NCBI GenBank assembly: GCA_017504785.1 | Contig: JAFVQL010000060.1 | Location: forward strand, 1 to 36,229 | DNA length: 36,229 nucleotides | Reading direction: 5' to 3' | DNA from: Clostridia bacterium | Lineage (GTDB): Bacteria; Bacillota; Clostridia; Oscillospirales; CAG-272 | In this document: piece after piece, positions 6,504 to 14,914 of the stretch | Numbering within the stretch: the stretch's first letter is position 1 | How the letters are laid out: every line of letters starts with the position of its first letter | Made by a program: the position numbers and the translations under genes | Notes under the pieces: generated by a model | Database searches by the model: none | What the model saw: only the letters and a program-made list of their open reading frames with translations | What the model was told of the DNA's origin: nothing

Positions 6504-7901
6504 ATGATCGAATATCCGACCATTCCCGAGAAAATCGTTGTGCATCTCGGCGCTCCCATGGAGGATGCCGCTAACATAACGATCGATTTTATTGACTACA
6601 TAAAAAATGTAGCATCCAGCGAAATTTACCCAACCTGGCCGCAAGAGGCCCTTCGCGCAAACATTTTGGCGCAAATATCCGTCGCGCTCAACCGAATCTA
6701 TACGGAATATTATCGCAGCCGAGGCTATAGCTTCGATATTACTTCGTCCACGGCCTTCGATCAATCCTTTGTGTATCAAAGAGATATTTTTGAAAACGTC
6801 GCAAGCATCGTAGACGAGATTTTTGACAGCTATATCCGTCGCCGCGACAATATCGAGCCGTTATTCGCCGCATTTTGCGATGGCGTTGAGGTACAATGCG
6901 ACGGACTTTCGCAATGGGGATCGGTGGACCTTGCCAACCGAGGCTTTTCCGCAATCGAAATTTTGCGTAGCTATTACGGACAGGATATAGAGTTGGTCAT
7001 CAACGCTCCGATCGAAAACACGCAAGCCAGCGCCCCGGTATCTCCCTTAAGAGAGGGAGATACCGGGCGTGACGTGGAAATTTTGCAACGACGGTTAAAC
7101 CGTATTTCCGTTAATTTTCCCAGAATCCCCAAGATCTATCCCGCAGACGGACTTTTTGATAAAAGCACCACGGATGCAGTCAAAGAATTTCAACAAGTTT
7201 TCGGACTTGCGGAGGACGGCTTGGTCGGAAAAAATACGTGGTATAGCATTCAATCCGTATATAACGCCGTCAAAAGGCTCTATGAGCTCAATTCCGAAGG
7301 ACTGAAGCTCGCGGATCTTTCAACGGAATACCCCGCCCAGCTCAGCGAAGGCTCTTCGGGCGAAGGGGTCCTCGTTCTTCAATATTACTTGAGTTACGTA
7401 TCAACCTACGTTCCCACCGTCCAAAGCGTGAGCATTGACGGCAGCTTTGGTCCTATGACCAAAAATTCGGTTCTTTCCTTTCAAAGAACGTACGGATTAC
7501 CGCAAACCGGAGTCGTGAATCGCACGACATGGAATAAGCTTCAGGAAATTTATTACAGTCAGGTGCAAAACATCCCTTATATATTCAGCGCAGGCGAGAT
7601 CGTTCCCTATCCCGGCAGAATATTGAGAAACGGAATTGAGGGAAACGACGTTCGCGTGCTGCAGGAATATCTCTCCTTTATCGCAGATAAAAACGCAGAG
7701 ATCCCCGACGTGGTCGCAGACGGTGCATACGGTCCCGCCACGGAAGCAGCTGTCAGAGCCTTTATAAAAAGCTACGGACTCTCGGATACGAACGGACGAG
7801 TCAATGCCACCGTATGGGATGCGATCGCATCCGTGTATGAAGATCTGTACGCGGGTGAAAACGTGCAAAATGATCAATATCCGGGCTATCCGATTACTTA
7901 G
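6504..7901 (+). CDS. SpoIID/LytB-like domain protein with three peptidoglycan-binding domains
   Basis: 465 residues. The first ~160 resemble the SpoIID/LytB domain: SSEIYPTWPQEALRANILAQ aligns with the SpoIID acid-containing segment, and the end GLSQWGSVDLANRGFSAIEIL with YYG matches the family GMSQWGA...IL.YYY ending. SpoIID proteins are lytic transglycosylases or amidase enhancers acting on the wall. Three peptidoglycan-binding-1 domains follow, at about 180-250, 275-345 and 370-445, each with the DGxFG/DGxYG-xxT-xxAVxxFQ pattern. There is no signal peptide or N-terminal helix, unusual for a wall protein; release by lysis or mother-cell action in a forespore would explain it. A perfect 14-bp hairpin lies in the linker coding sequence (7034-7067). 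Start fixed by AAGGAG before the ATG. Biological role unknown. Confidence 0.8.
   Translation: MIEYPTIPEKIVVHLGAPMEDAANITIDFIDYIKNVASSEIYPTWPQEALRANILAQISVALNRIYTEYYRSRGYSFDITSSTAFDQSFVYQRDIFENVASIVDEIFDSYIRRRDNIEPLFAAFCDGVEVQCDGLSQWGSVDLANRGFSAIEILRSYYGQDIELVINAPIENTQASAPVSPLREGDTGRDVEILQRRLNRISVNFPRIPKIYPADGLFDKSTTDAVKEFQQVFGLAEDGLVGKNTWYSIQSVYNAVKRLYELNSEGLKLADLSTEYPAQLSEGSSGEGVLVLQYYLSYVSTYVPTVQSVSIDGSFGPMTKNSVLSFQRTYGLPQTGVVNRTTWNKLQEIYYSQVQNIPYIFSAGEIVPYPGRILRNGIEGNDVRVLQEYLSFIADKNAEIPDVVADGAYGPATEAAVRAFIKSYGLSDTNGRVNATVWDAIASVYEDLYAGENVQNDQYPGYPIT
7034..7067 (+). repeat. Perfect 14-bp inverted repeat inside a coding sequence
   Basis: CCCGGTATCTCCCT pairs perfectly with AGGGAGATACCGGG around the loop TAAGAG. 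It is GC-rich and lies in the sequence for the linker between the SpoIID-like domain and the first peptidoglycan-binding domain. No U-run follows, so it is not a standard terminator. Confidence 0.85.
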
Positions 7902-7914
7902 AAAGAGGAAAACG

Positions 7915-8427
7915 ATGTATAGACAAAATGATACGGCATCTGCCATACGGCAGATTCAGGAATATCTTTACGAGATCCATCTTTACGAAAATCTTCCCTT
8001 ACAATCCCCCATTGACGGCATATACGGCAAGGAAACGCAAATCGCCATCGCACAATTCCAAAAAAGGACGGGACTCTTGGAAAGCGGGATCGTGGATCTT
8101 GTTACGTTTGAAGCACTCAGAGACAATGCATTGAAATACAGATCCGAAAATGAACGGAAAAATTTTCTTTATGCGAAGGAAGGGTTTCCTTTAAGACGCG
8201 GATCAAGCGGTGCGGATATAGATACGCTTCACGCTCTGCTCCGTTCGCTTTCAGCGTTTGATAAAGATACCCCTCCGATCCCGCGAACGGCTTATTTTTC
8301 AAATGAAACCGAAAATGCCGTGCGCTATTTTCAGAAGAGATTTATGAAAGATATCACCGGCATCGTGGATGCCGAGCTTTATGAAAGGCTGGAGCTTGAG
8401 CTTGCCGGACGAAGAGCATTTCTTTGA
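7915..8427 (+). CDS. Protein with two peptidoglycan-binding domains
   Basis: 170 residues, almost wholly two peptidoglycan-binding-1 repeats: the first at about 5-65 (IRQIQEYLYEIH...DGIYGKETQIAIAQFQKRTGL), the second at about 95-165 (LRRGSSGADIDTLHALL...FSNETENAVRYFQKRF). No catalytic domain, signal peptide or membrane segment. The ATG at 7915 has AGAGGAAAA upstream and lies 13 bases after the stop of the previous gene; the longer frame back to 7804 overlaps that gene and is rejected. It shares its domains with the SpoIID-like gene, so the two may bind the same wall structure. Function is unknown. Confidence 0.8.
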   Translation: MYRQNDTASAIRQIQEYLYEIHLYENLPLQSPIDGIYGKETQIAIAQFQKRTGLLESGIVDLVTFEALRDNALKYRSENERKNFLYAKEGFPLRRGSSGADIDTLHALLRSLSAFDKDTPPIPRTAYFSNETENAVRYFQKRFMKDITGIVDAELYERLELELAGRRAFL

Positions 8428-8495
8428 TTTTTAAAAAATGATGATTAAATCGTTTTTTTCGGTCAACAATGAATAAAAAACTTTCCGGGGTCATA

Positions 8496-10913
8496 ATGAG
8501 CAATAAATTTACCGAAAAAGCAGAAAAGGCGCTTAACAATGCAATTCCGATTGCACAAAGCCTTGGGCATACCTATATCGGCACGGAGCATATCCTGCTC
8601 GCCCTAAGCCGAGAAAAGATGAGTTTGGCAAGCACGTTTTTACAAAAGCAAGGGATCGATTACAAAAAAATAGAGCAATCCATTCGCATTTATGCCGGAA
8701 ACGGCCCCAAAAGCCGATTAACACCCACGGATATGACGCCGCGCTGCCGAAAGATCCTTGAGCTTTCTTATAAAAACTCCCAAAAGCACGGTGCTTCCAA
8801 GATCGGAACCGAACATATACTTCTCGCAATCGTTGAGGAACGCGAATGCATTGCGAGAAAAATTCTTGAGCATCTCGGCGTAGATATTCCGCGCGTCAAG
8901 GATGAAATCCTTACTCTTCTTCGAGGAACGGAAAGAAATGCACACATGCAAACGCTTGACAGCACCGCATCTTCTCTCCCCTGCCTTTCGCAATACGGAA
9001 AAGAGCTCACGAGCCCCTCGCTGCAATCCAAGACCGAACCCGTGATTGGGCGCGAAGAGGAAACCGACCGTCTTATCCGCATATTGTGTCGAAAAAACAA
9101 AAACAATCCTTGTCTACTCGGAGAAGCAGGGGTTGGAAAAACCGCGATCGTAGAGGGACTGGCACAAAAGATCGCACAAGGAAACGTCCCGAAGCCACTG
9201 CTCGGAAAGAAGATATTTTCCGTAGACCTGACCTCTATGGTTGCGGGAACGAAATACCGCGGTGATTTTGAGGAGAGAATAAAGAGTATCGTTCGTGAAG
9301 TGAGTGCCAATCGCGAGGTCATACTTTTTATTGACGAAATTCATACCATAGTCGGCGCGGGCGCGGCAGAAGGTGCAATCGATGCCGCAAATATCCTGAA
9401 GCCGGAGCTTTCGCGCGGTGAAATCCAGGTGATCGGCGCAACGACCTTAACCGAATACAGAAAAACGATCGAAAAGGACCCCGCGCTTGAAAGAAGATTT
9501 CAACCGCTTTCCATAGCCGAACCGGATGACGCAGCTACCCTTCGCATTCTTCAAGGCGTCAAGGCGCGTTACGAGGCCTTTCATGACGTGTCCATTACAG
9601 ACGCCGCATTGCATGCGTGCCTTGATCTTTCCAAGCAATATATGCCGGATCGGTTTCTTCCAGATAAGGCTCTTGACCTTTTAGACGAGGCCTGTGCAAA
9701 GAAGCGACTCGCAAAAACAGAATCCATATCCGATCATTCGCAAGAAAAAAGCGGGCAGATTTTTTTACCTCAACAAGCAGATGAAAGATTTAAAGACTCT
9801 TTTAACGCCCTCGGATCAAAATACGCGGTTATTTTTGATAAAGCAACGCTGCCGCTTGATTTAAAAAAACAAGAAACAGAATCAAAAAAACAGAGGATAG
9901 ACGAAAAGCAGATCCGAGAGATCGTAACCGAGATCACCGGCATTCCGATCGGCTCTCTTGAGCACAAGAACGAGATCTATATCGAAGATATTTTGAACGA
10001 AGCCGTTCTCGGACAAAAGGAGGCGGTTCATTCATTAGCCAAAGCGATCCGCCGCCATCAAGCAGGCTTATCGGACCCCGGACGGCCCGTCGGTGTTTTT
10101 CTTTTTCTCGGCGAAAGCGGCGTTGGAAAAACGGAGCTTGCAAAGGCGCTGACGAGAGCACTCTTTTCGTCCGAAAAAGCCATTATACGCTACGATATGT
10201 CCGAATTTATAGAAAAGCATTCTGTATCCAAGCTCATTGGCGCTCCCCCCGGATACGTTGGCTACGAGGAGGGCGGAACGCTGACCGAAAAAATACGACG
10301 GCGCCCGTATTCGGTTGTTTTATTCGACGAAATAGAAAAAGCGCATCCCGACGTTTTGAACATTCTGTTGCAAATCGCAGATGACGGAATGCTGACGGAT
10401 AACATGGGGCATACGGTGAATTTTCGCCACAGCGTAATTATTTTAACGTCCAATATCGGTGCGGATAAATTCAAAGGAAAAGGAACGCTCGGTTTTCTTG
10501 AACAGCACGATCGCACAAAGCTTTCCGAAAGGCTCAAGGATTATTTCAGGCCCGAATTTATCAACCGCTTAGATGAAATTATTCTCTTCTCCTCTTTATC
10601 CGTGGAAACGCTTTCCGATATTGCCGCCATTCGTGAAAAAAAGCTCGTTGCGCGTGCAAAGGCTTTGGGATATACGCTGGTGATCGAAAAAGAGGTGCTG
10701 CATTTTATAGCAAAAAAAAGCGCAGAAAAAGGAATGGGAGCCAGGCCGCTTGCCCGCCTTTGGATAGAGGAAATTGAAGATCCTCTTTCTCGCGTTATCG
10801 TGGAAAGTAAGCCCGAGGTCGGTTCAAAATTATTGGTGCGGTACGACAGCGAATCCGACACGCTTCATTTTTCATACAAAACGAAAGAGTTGGCGGCAAC
10901 GATATCGGGCTAA
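8496..10913 (+). CDS. ClpC/ClpA-like AAA+ unfoldase without UVR/M domain
   Basis: Double-AAA+ Clp ATPase of about 805 residues, which unfolds substrates for ClpP. The N-terminal Clp_N repeat pair is at about 1-145 (SLGHTYIGTEHILLAL and ASKIGTEHILLAIVEE). Walker A of ring 1 is GEAGVGKT at 209-216 with Walker B LFIDEIHT; ring 2 has GESGVGKT at 539-546 and [12 protein letters not shown]. The TLGF loop near the second sensor region is the usual ClpP-docking tripeptide. The ~75-residue link between the rings is low in identity and lacks the UVR/coiled-coil M domain of ClpC. The ATG at 8496 has GGGG close upstream; an earlier ATG at 8469 has no such site. It lies 68 bases after the peptidoglycan-binding gene, in the same direction. 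It ends at a bidirectional terminator. Confidence 0.9.
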   Translation: MSNKFTEKAEKALNNAIPIAQSLGHTYIGTEHILLALSREKMSLASTFLQKQGIDYKKIEQSIRIYAGNGPKSRLTPTDMTPRCRKILELSYKNSQKHGASKIGTEHILLAIVEERECIARKILEHLGVDIPRVKDEILTLLRGTERNAHMQTLDSTASSLPCLSQYGKELTSPSLQSKTEPVIGREEETDRLIRILCRKNKNNPCLLGEAGVGKTAIVEGLAQKIAQGNVPKPLLGKKIFSVDLTSMVAGTKYRGDFEERIKSIVREVSANREVILFIDEIHTIVGAGAAEGAIDAANILKPELSRGEIQVIGATTLTEYRKTIEKDPALERRFQPLSIAEPDDAATLRILQGVKARYEAFHDVSITDAALHACLDLSKQYMPDRFLPDKALDLLDEACAKKRLAKTESISDHSQEKSGQIFLPQQADERFKDSFNALGSKYAVIFDKATLPLDLKKQETESKKQRIDEKQIREIVTEITGIPIGSLEHKNEIYIEDILNEAVLGQKEAVHSLAKAIRRHQAGLSDPGRPVGVFLFLGESGVGKTELAKALTRALFSSEKAIIRYDMSEFIEKHSVSKLIGAPPGYVGYEEGGTLTEKIRRRPYSVVLFDEIEKAHPDVLNILLQIADDGMLTDNMGHTVNFRHSVIILTSNIGADKFKGKGTLGFLEQHDRTKLSERLKDYFRPEFINRLDEIILFSSLSVETLSDIAAIREKKLVARAKALGYTLVIEKEVLHFIAKKSAEKGMGARPLARLWIEEIEDPLSRVIVESKPEVGSKLLVRYDSESDTLHFSYKTKELAATISG

Positions 10914-10935
10914 CGAGAAGCAAGATCCAAATAAA

Positions 10936-10973
10936 AAAATCGGTGCGAACAAGATCGCACCGATTTTGATTTT
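10936..10973. terminator. Bidirectional terminator between the clp gene and mrp
   Basis: Perfect 13-bp stem AAAATCGGTGCGA / TCGCACCGATTTT around ACAAGA. U-rich tails occur in both directions, and the two genes converge on it. Confidence 0.92.
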
Positions 10974-10975
10974 CT

Positions 10976-11812
10976 TTAGTTTTCTTTTACGATGGGAAAT
11001 TCTTTCTCTACCGCGTCAGCCGCCGCTTCAAGATAATCCGCCTCAAAAAGCTCGATGACACCCTTATCAACGAGGGATGCCAGCTCCGTATCGATCGGAA
11101 TTTTGGCAAGAAGCTTGGTGTTATGCTTCTGCGCCAGTGCATCGATGTGGCTTTCACCGTACAGATGAATGACCTTGCCGCAATCAGGACAAACGAGATA
11201 GCTGTAATTCTCCACAAGACCGAGCACCTTGACCTGCATCATATCCGCCATGTTGATCGCCTTATCAACGATCATGGAAACCAGCTCCTGCGGCGTGCTT
11301 ACGATCACGATCGCATCCAGCGGCAGGCTTTGGAAAACAGTCAAAGGAACGTCTCCCGTTCCGGGAGGCATATCCACAAACATATAGTCCACGTCGTTCC
11401 AAACGACCTCGGACCAAAATTGTTTTACAGTTCCCGCGATCACGGGGCCGCGCCAAACAACAGGCTTTGTCTCTTCATCCATTAAAAGATTCACGCTCAT
11501 GATCTCGATGCCGGTCTTCGTCTTGGGAGGAAACATACCAAGCTCATTTCCCGTGACCGTACCGACGCCGATGCCAAAAGCCTTCGGAATAGAGGGACCG
11601 GTAATATCGGCATCCAAGATCGCGCAAGAATATCCGCGCCTTTGCATGGAAACCGCAAGCATCGAGGTGACAAGGGATTTTCCCACACCGCCTTTGCCGC
11701 TGACAACACCGATGACACGGCGAATCTTGCTGGCCTTATTCGTGGGCGCCATCAAGGATTCTTTTGAACATTTTTGCTTACAAGTTGAACAATCGTGAGT
11801 ACATTCTGCCAT
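10976..11812 (-). CDS. mrp: Mrp/NBP35-family Fe-S cluster carrier ATPase
   Basis: P-loop ATPase of 278 residues that holds and transfers Fe-S clusters to client proteins. The N-terminus carries four cysteines in CTHDCSTCKQKC (4, 8, 11, 15), the deviant Walker A is GKGGVGKS at about 40-47, VDMPPGTGD is the family motif, and CPDC near residue 209 is the bridging cluster site. The ATP-site pattern CAILDADITGPS is also seen. It follows the clpE-like gene by 17 bases on the same strand and ends at the bidirectional terminator, so it is the last gene of the cvpA-clpE-mrp unit. The Rrf2 gene elsewhere in the window also carries candidate Fe-S ligands, but no isc or suf gene is present here. Confidence 0.95.
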   Translation of the reverse strand: MAECTHDCSTCKQKCSKESLMAPTNKASKIRRVIGVVSGKGGVGKSLVTSMLAVSMQRRGYSCAILDADITGPSIPKAFGIGVGTVTGNELGMFPPKTKTGIEIMSVNLLMDEETKPVVWRGPVIAGTVKQFWSEVVWNDVDYMFVDMPPGTGDVPLTVFQSLPLDAIVIVSTPQELVSMIVDKAINMADMMQVKVLGLVENYSYLVCPDCGKVIHLYGESHIDALAQKHNTKLLAKIPIDTELASLVDKGVIELFEADYLEAAADAVEKEFPIVKEN

Positions 11813-11829
11813 GTTTTAACACTTCCTTT

Positions 11830-14112
11830 TTAAATACAATCCATGAAAATCTTGTTTTCTTTCACCGAAAAATGCACGCCGGACAAGCGCGTCTTATAAT
11901 GCTCGATCACGGCTGCCGCCAAAAGATCTTCGATGTTCTTTTCGATATATCGGCGCATATTTCTCGCTCCGAATTTTTCCGAATAGGACTCCTTGGCGAT
12001 CTTTGCAAGAACGGCATCGTCAAAGGTGATGCGAATTCCCTTTTCCGCCATGTGTGCCGCGACCTTATCCGTCATAAGCTTGGCGATAGCAACGAAATCC
12101 TCTTCGGTCAAAGAACCGAAGGTTACGATCTCGTCGATACGGTTTAAGAATTCGGGACGCAAAAAAGACGAAAGCGCACGCTCTGTTTTATCCTTTGCCA
12201 CAGTACTCTTTTCCATGGAAAAACCGGAAATTGCCGAGGACGTTTCACTGCCCGCATTCGTGGTCATGACGATAATGGTGTTTTCAAAATTTACCGCTCT
12301 GCCCTGTGCATCCGTAATTTTTCCGTCATCCAATACCTGCAAAAGAATATTCATAACGTCGGGATGCGCCTTTTCGATCTCATCGAACAGTACAACGGAA
12401 TACGGGCGGCGACGGATCTTCTCCGTTAACTGTCCCGCCTCGTCATATCCGACGTATCCGGGAGGCGCGCCGATAATGCGAGAAACCGCATGCTTTTCCA
12501 TAAACTCGGACATATCCAAGCGGATCAAGGATTCCGGCTGCTTGAAAAGCTCCATGGCAAGAACCTTGACAAGCTCGGTCTTTCCGACACCGGTAGGACC
12601 TGCAAAGATCATGGAGATCGGCGTTTTGCGATAAGATACACCGGCGCGCTTGCGCTTAACGGCACGAACGACGGCACTTACGGCTTCTTCTTGCCCGATC
12701 AGCTGGCTCGAAATTTTTTCTTCCAGCGTATCCAAAGCCCCGAAGTCATTTTCCTTTATATCCGTCGCGGGAATACCCGTCCAAATTTCAATAACACCGG
12801 CGATATCGTTCGGAGTCAAGTAAAGGTTTTCAAGCATCGGGCGAAGCGAATCCAGCCGCCCTTCCAAACGAAGCTTCTCGACCTTCAGATCGGCAAGCGT
12901 TTTATAATTTTGCTCGGTTTGCTCTTTTTGGTTTTCAAGCTTTGCTTCCAAAGCCTCTTTCTTTTTTTCGATTTCCGCAAGCGTTTTTTCTGCTCTTCGC
13001 ATTTCGTTGAGCTCCGCAGAGGTCAGCGAGGCACGGGCGGCCGCTTCATCCAAAAGATCGATGGCCTTATCCGGCAAAAAGCGATCCGTGATATATCGCT
13101 CCGACATGATGACGGCAAGACGCGCCACCTCATCGGAAATCTTCACACCGTGATATGTCTCGTAATAGCCTTTGATCCCGCGAAGGATCTCTACGGTATC
13201 TTCAACCGACGGCTCTTCCACAACAACCGGCTGAAATCTTCTTTCCAAAGCGCTGTCTTTTTCTATGTGCTTGCGATATTCCTTCAGCGTTGTTGCACCG
13301 ATCACCTGAATCTCCCCTCGCGAAAGGGCGGGCTTCAGAATATTCGCGGCGCTCATACTGCCCTCGGAATCTCCCGCACCGACAATGCTGTGCACCTCGT
13401 CGATCATGAGGATGATATTTCCCGCTTGCTTTACCTCGCGGATCAATCCAAGGATCCTCTGCTCAAACTGACCGCGGAACTGCGTTCCCGCAACGAGAGA
13501 GGTGAGGTCCAAAAGCCAAAGCTCACAGCCGTGCAATCTTTCGGGTACCGTATTATCGACGATGCGCTGTGCAAGTGCTTCGGCAATCGCCGTCTTACCT
13601 ACGCCGGGCTCTCCGATCAAGCACGGATTGTTTTTCTGACGGCGGCACAAGATCTGTATCACGCGATCCAGCTCACGCTCGCGGCCGATCATTCGATCGA
13701 TGCGGCCCTGCTGTGCCTTTGCTGTCAGATTGGTAGCGTACATATTTAAAAATTTGCGGCCACCGTCAGCCTTCTCGTTTTTCTTTGTACGGGCATCTTT
13801 TTTCTCTTGAGATACCCCTTCTTGGTTAAACGGAAGATTCATATTTGAAAAAATCTTCGGAAAATCGATCGCGGGAGCACCGCCATCCAAATCCTGACCG
13901 GCTTCGATAAGTCCTTCCATCTCTCCGGTCATATTCTCTATATCTTCATCACTGACACCCATTTTTTTCAAAATATCGTTAATGGGCTTTATTCCAAGAT
14001 CCTTCGCACAAATCAGGCAAAGTCCCTCGTTTACTGTCTTTCCCGCCTCAAGCCGCGTAATAAACACAACGGCAGGACGCTTTTGACATCTTGCACACTT
14101 CTGAATTTCCAT
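11830..14112 (-). CDS. clpE: ClpE-like AAA+ unfoldase with N-terminal zinc finger
   Basis: Double-AAA+ Clp ATPase of 760 residues. Instead of the Clp_N domain it starts with a C4 zinc-binding motif, CARC at 6-9 and CLIC at 32-35, as in ClpE, and then a flexible acidic linker. Ring 1 has Walker A GEPGVGKT at 167-174 and Walker B LMIDEVHS; a coiled-coil segment (about 390-440, [20 protein letters not shown] onward) is the M-like domain; ring 2 has GPTGVGKT and [12 protein letters not shown]. The SAISGFS stretch stands where ClpP-docking loops occur. It is probably a ClpP partner or disaggregase, induced by stress in relatives. It begins 53 bases after cvpA and is followed by mrp. Family call firm; clpE versus other zinc-finger Clp subtypes less so. 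Confidence 0.88.
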   Translation of the reverse strand: MEIQKCARCQKRPAVVFITRLEAGKTVNEGLCLICAKDLGIKPINDILKKMGVSDEDIENMTGEMEGLIEAGQDLDGGAPAIDFPKIFSNMNLPFNQEGVSQEKKDARTKKNEKADGGRKFLNMYATNLTAKAQQGRIDRMIGRERELDRVIQILCRRQKNNPCLIGEPGVGKTAIAEALAQRIVDNTVPERLHGCELWLLDLTSLVAGTQFRGQFEQRILGLIREVKQAGNIILMIDEVHSIVGAGDSEGSMSAANILKPALSRGEIQVIGATTLKEYRKHIEKDSALERRFQPVVVEEPSVEDTVEILRGIKGYYETYHGVKISDEVARLAVIMSERYITDRFLPDKAIDLLDEAAARASLTSAELNEMRRAEKTLAEIEKKKEALEAKLENQKEQTEQNYKTLADLKVEKLRLEGRLDSLRPMLENLYLTPNDIAGVIEIWTGIPATDIKENDFGALDTLEEKISSQLIGQEEAVSAVVRAVKRKRAGVSYRKTPISMIFAGPTGVGKTELVKVLAMELFKQPESLIRLDMSEFMEKHAVSRIIGAPPGYVGYDEAGQLTEKIRRRPYSVVLFDEIEKAHPDVMNILLQVLDDGKITDAQGRAVNFENTIIVMTTNAGSETSSAISGFSMEKSTVAKDKTERALSSFLRPEFLNRIDEIVTFGSLTEEDFVAIAKLMTDKVAAHMAEKGIRITFDDAVLAKIAKESYSEKFGARNMRRYIEKNIEDLLAAAVIEHYKTRLSGVHFSVKENKIFMDCI

Positions 14113-14165
14113 GGTTCTCCTAAAACAAATTAATCAACTACTTCAAAGAGCAATATCAAAAGCCG

Positions 14166-14837
14166 TCAAAATCCCAAAAGCAGATCCAGCGGATGATATT
14201 CTTTGAAGAATCGGAAAATCGCGCCTCCCTCAAAGCCGAGAGACGAAAAGGCCTGCGATCCGAAAACCGCGCCGACGATCATTGATACGAGCCATGCAAT
14301 GATAAAAGCAAAGGCTGCGCCGAAAACGACTCCCAAAGCTCTGTTTAGCCAAGAAAGAGGCTTCGTATGGAATATACCGTTCAAAAGCCACAGAAGCAAT
14401 GAGAAAACGATATTACAAACGATCAGCAAAAGGATGAACGAGATCACGATCGCAACTACATAAACGAGCGGTTGGGTGAAGGTTTCTGCCAAGCGCTCGA
14501 TCAGCGCATCTCCCGAATCCTGTGCAACCTGTTTTATGTCGATATTAAAAATACCGGCGGTCATCTTCAGTATCGTAGGCAGATCCTCCGATACCGTTTG
14601 CGCCGTAAGTCCGGCGCACTTTTCTCTCAAAATGAGCGAAAGCTTCTCCGTCACGGGCTCTTGGATCAACGGTACAATAAACCGCCTTGCAGCATCGGCA
14701 CAAAATTTGATAGAACACGCCCAAACCGCAACGATCTTTACAGGCTTCGCAAGCGTTTTGATAAGGCCGCGCTTCCATCCAAGAATAAAACCGGCTGCCA
14801 ATATCAAAACGAGCAATATATCAACGATAATCTTCAT
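14166..14837 (-). CDS. cvpA: CvpA-family membrane protein
   Basis: 223 residues with about five hydrophobic segments: an N-terminal pair (VDILLVLILAAGFILGWKRG, where WKRGL is the hallmark of the family), a middle amphipathic loop, then VVAIVISFILLLIVCNIVFS and VVFGAAFAFIIAWLVSMIVG. CvpA proteins are needed for colicin V secretion or envelope integrity in enterobacteria; in Clostridia their role is unclear. The ATG is preceded by a GAGGATAAAAGGG stretch that contains the ribosome binding site. It is the first gene after the promoter at 14881-14909, so it leads the clpE-mrp operon. Confidence 0.85.
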   Translation of the reverse strand: MKIIVDILLVLILAAGFILGWKRGLIKTLAKPVKIVAVWACSIKFCADAARRFIVPLIQEPVTEKLSLILREKCAGLTAQTVSEDLPTILKMTAGIFNIDIKQVAQDSGDALIERLAETFTQPLVYVVAIVISFILLLIVCNIVFSLLLWLLNGIFHTKPLSWLNRALGVVFGAAFAFIIAWLVSMIVGAVFGSQAFSSLGFEGGAIFRFFKEYHPLDLLLGF

Positions 14838-14880
14838 TACCCTTTTATCCTCTCATTTATTTTTAAAACACGCACAATTT

Positions 14881-14909
14881 ATTATACTAAATAAAATTTA
14901 CCTTGTCAA
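14881..14909 (-). promoter_or_regulatory. Sigma-A promoter of cvpA-clpE-mrp
   Basis: Minus strand TTGACA, 17-base spacer, TATAAT, 44 bases before the cvpA start and just past the dnaE stop. No terminator separates dnaE from it, so the dnaE transcript may continue through. Confidence 0.9.
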
Positions 14910-14914
14910 TGCGA

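Noticed and set aside
12490..13749. Plus-strand frame of 419 codons
   Set aside because: It lies opposite the clpE-like gene and shows no family features of its own.
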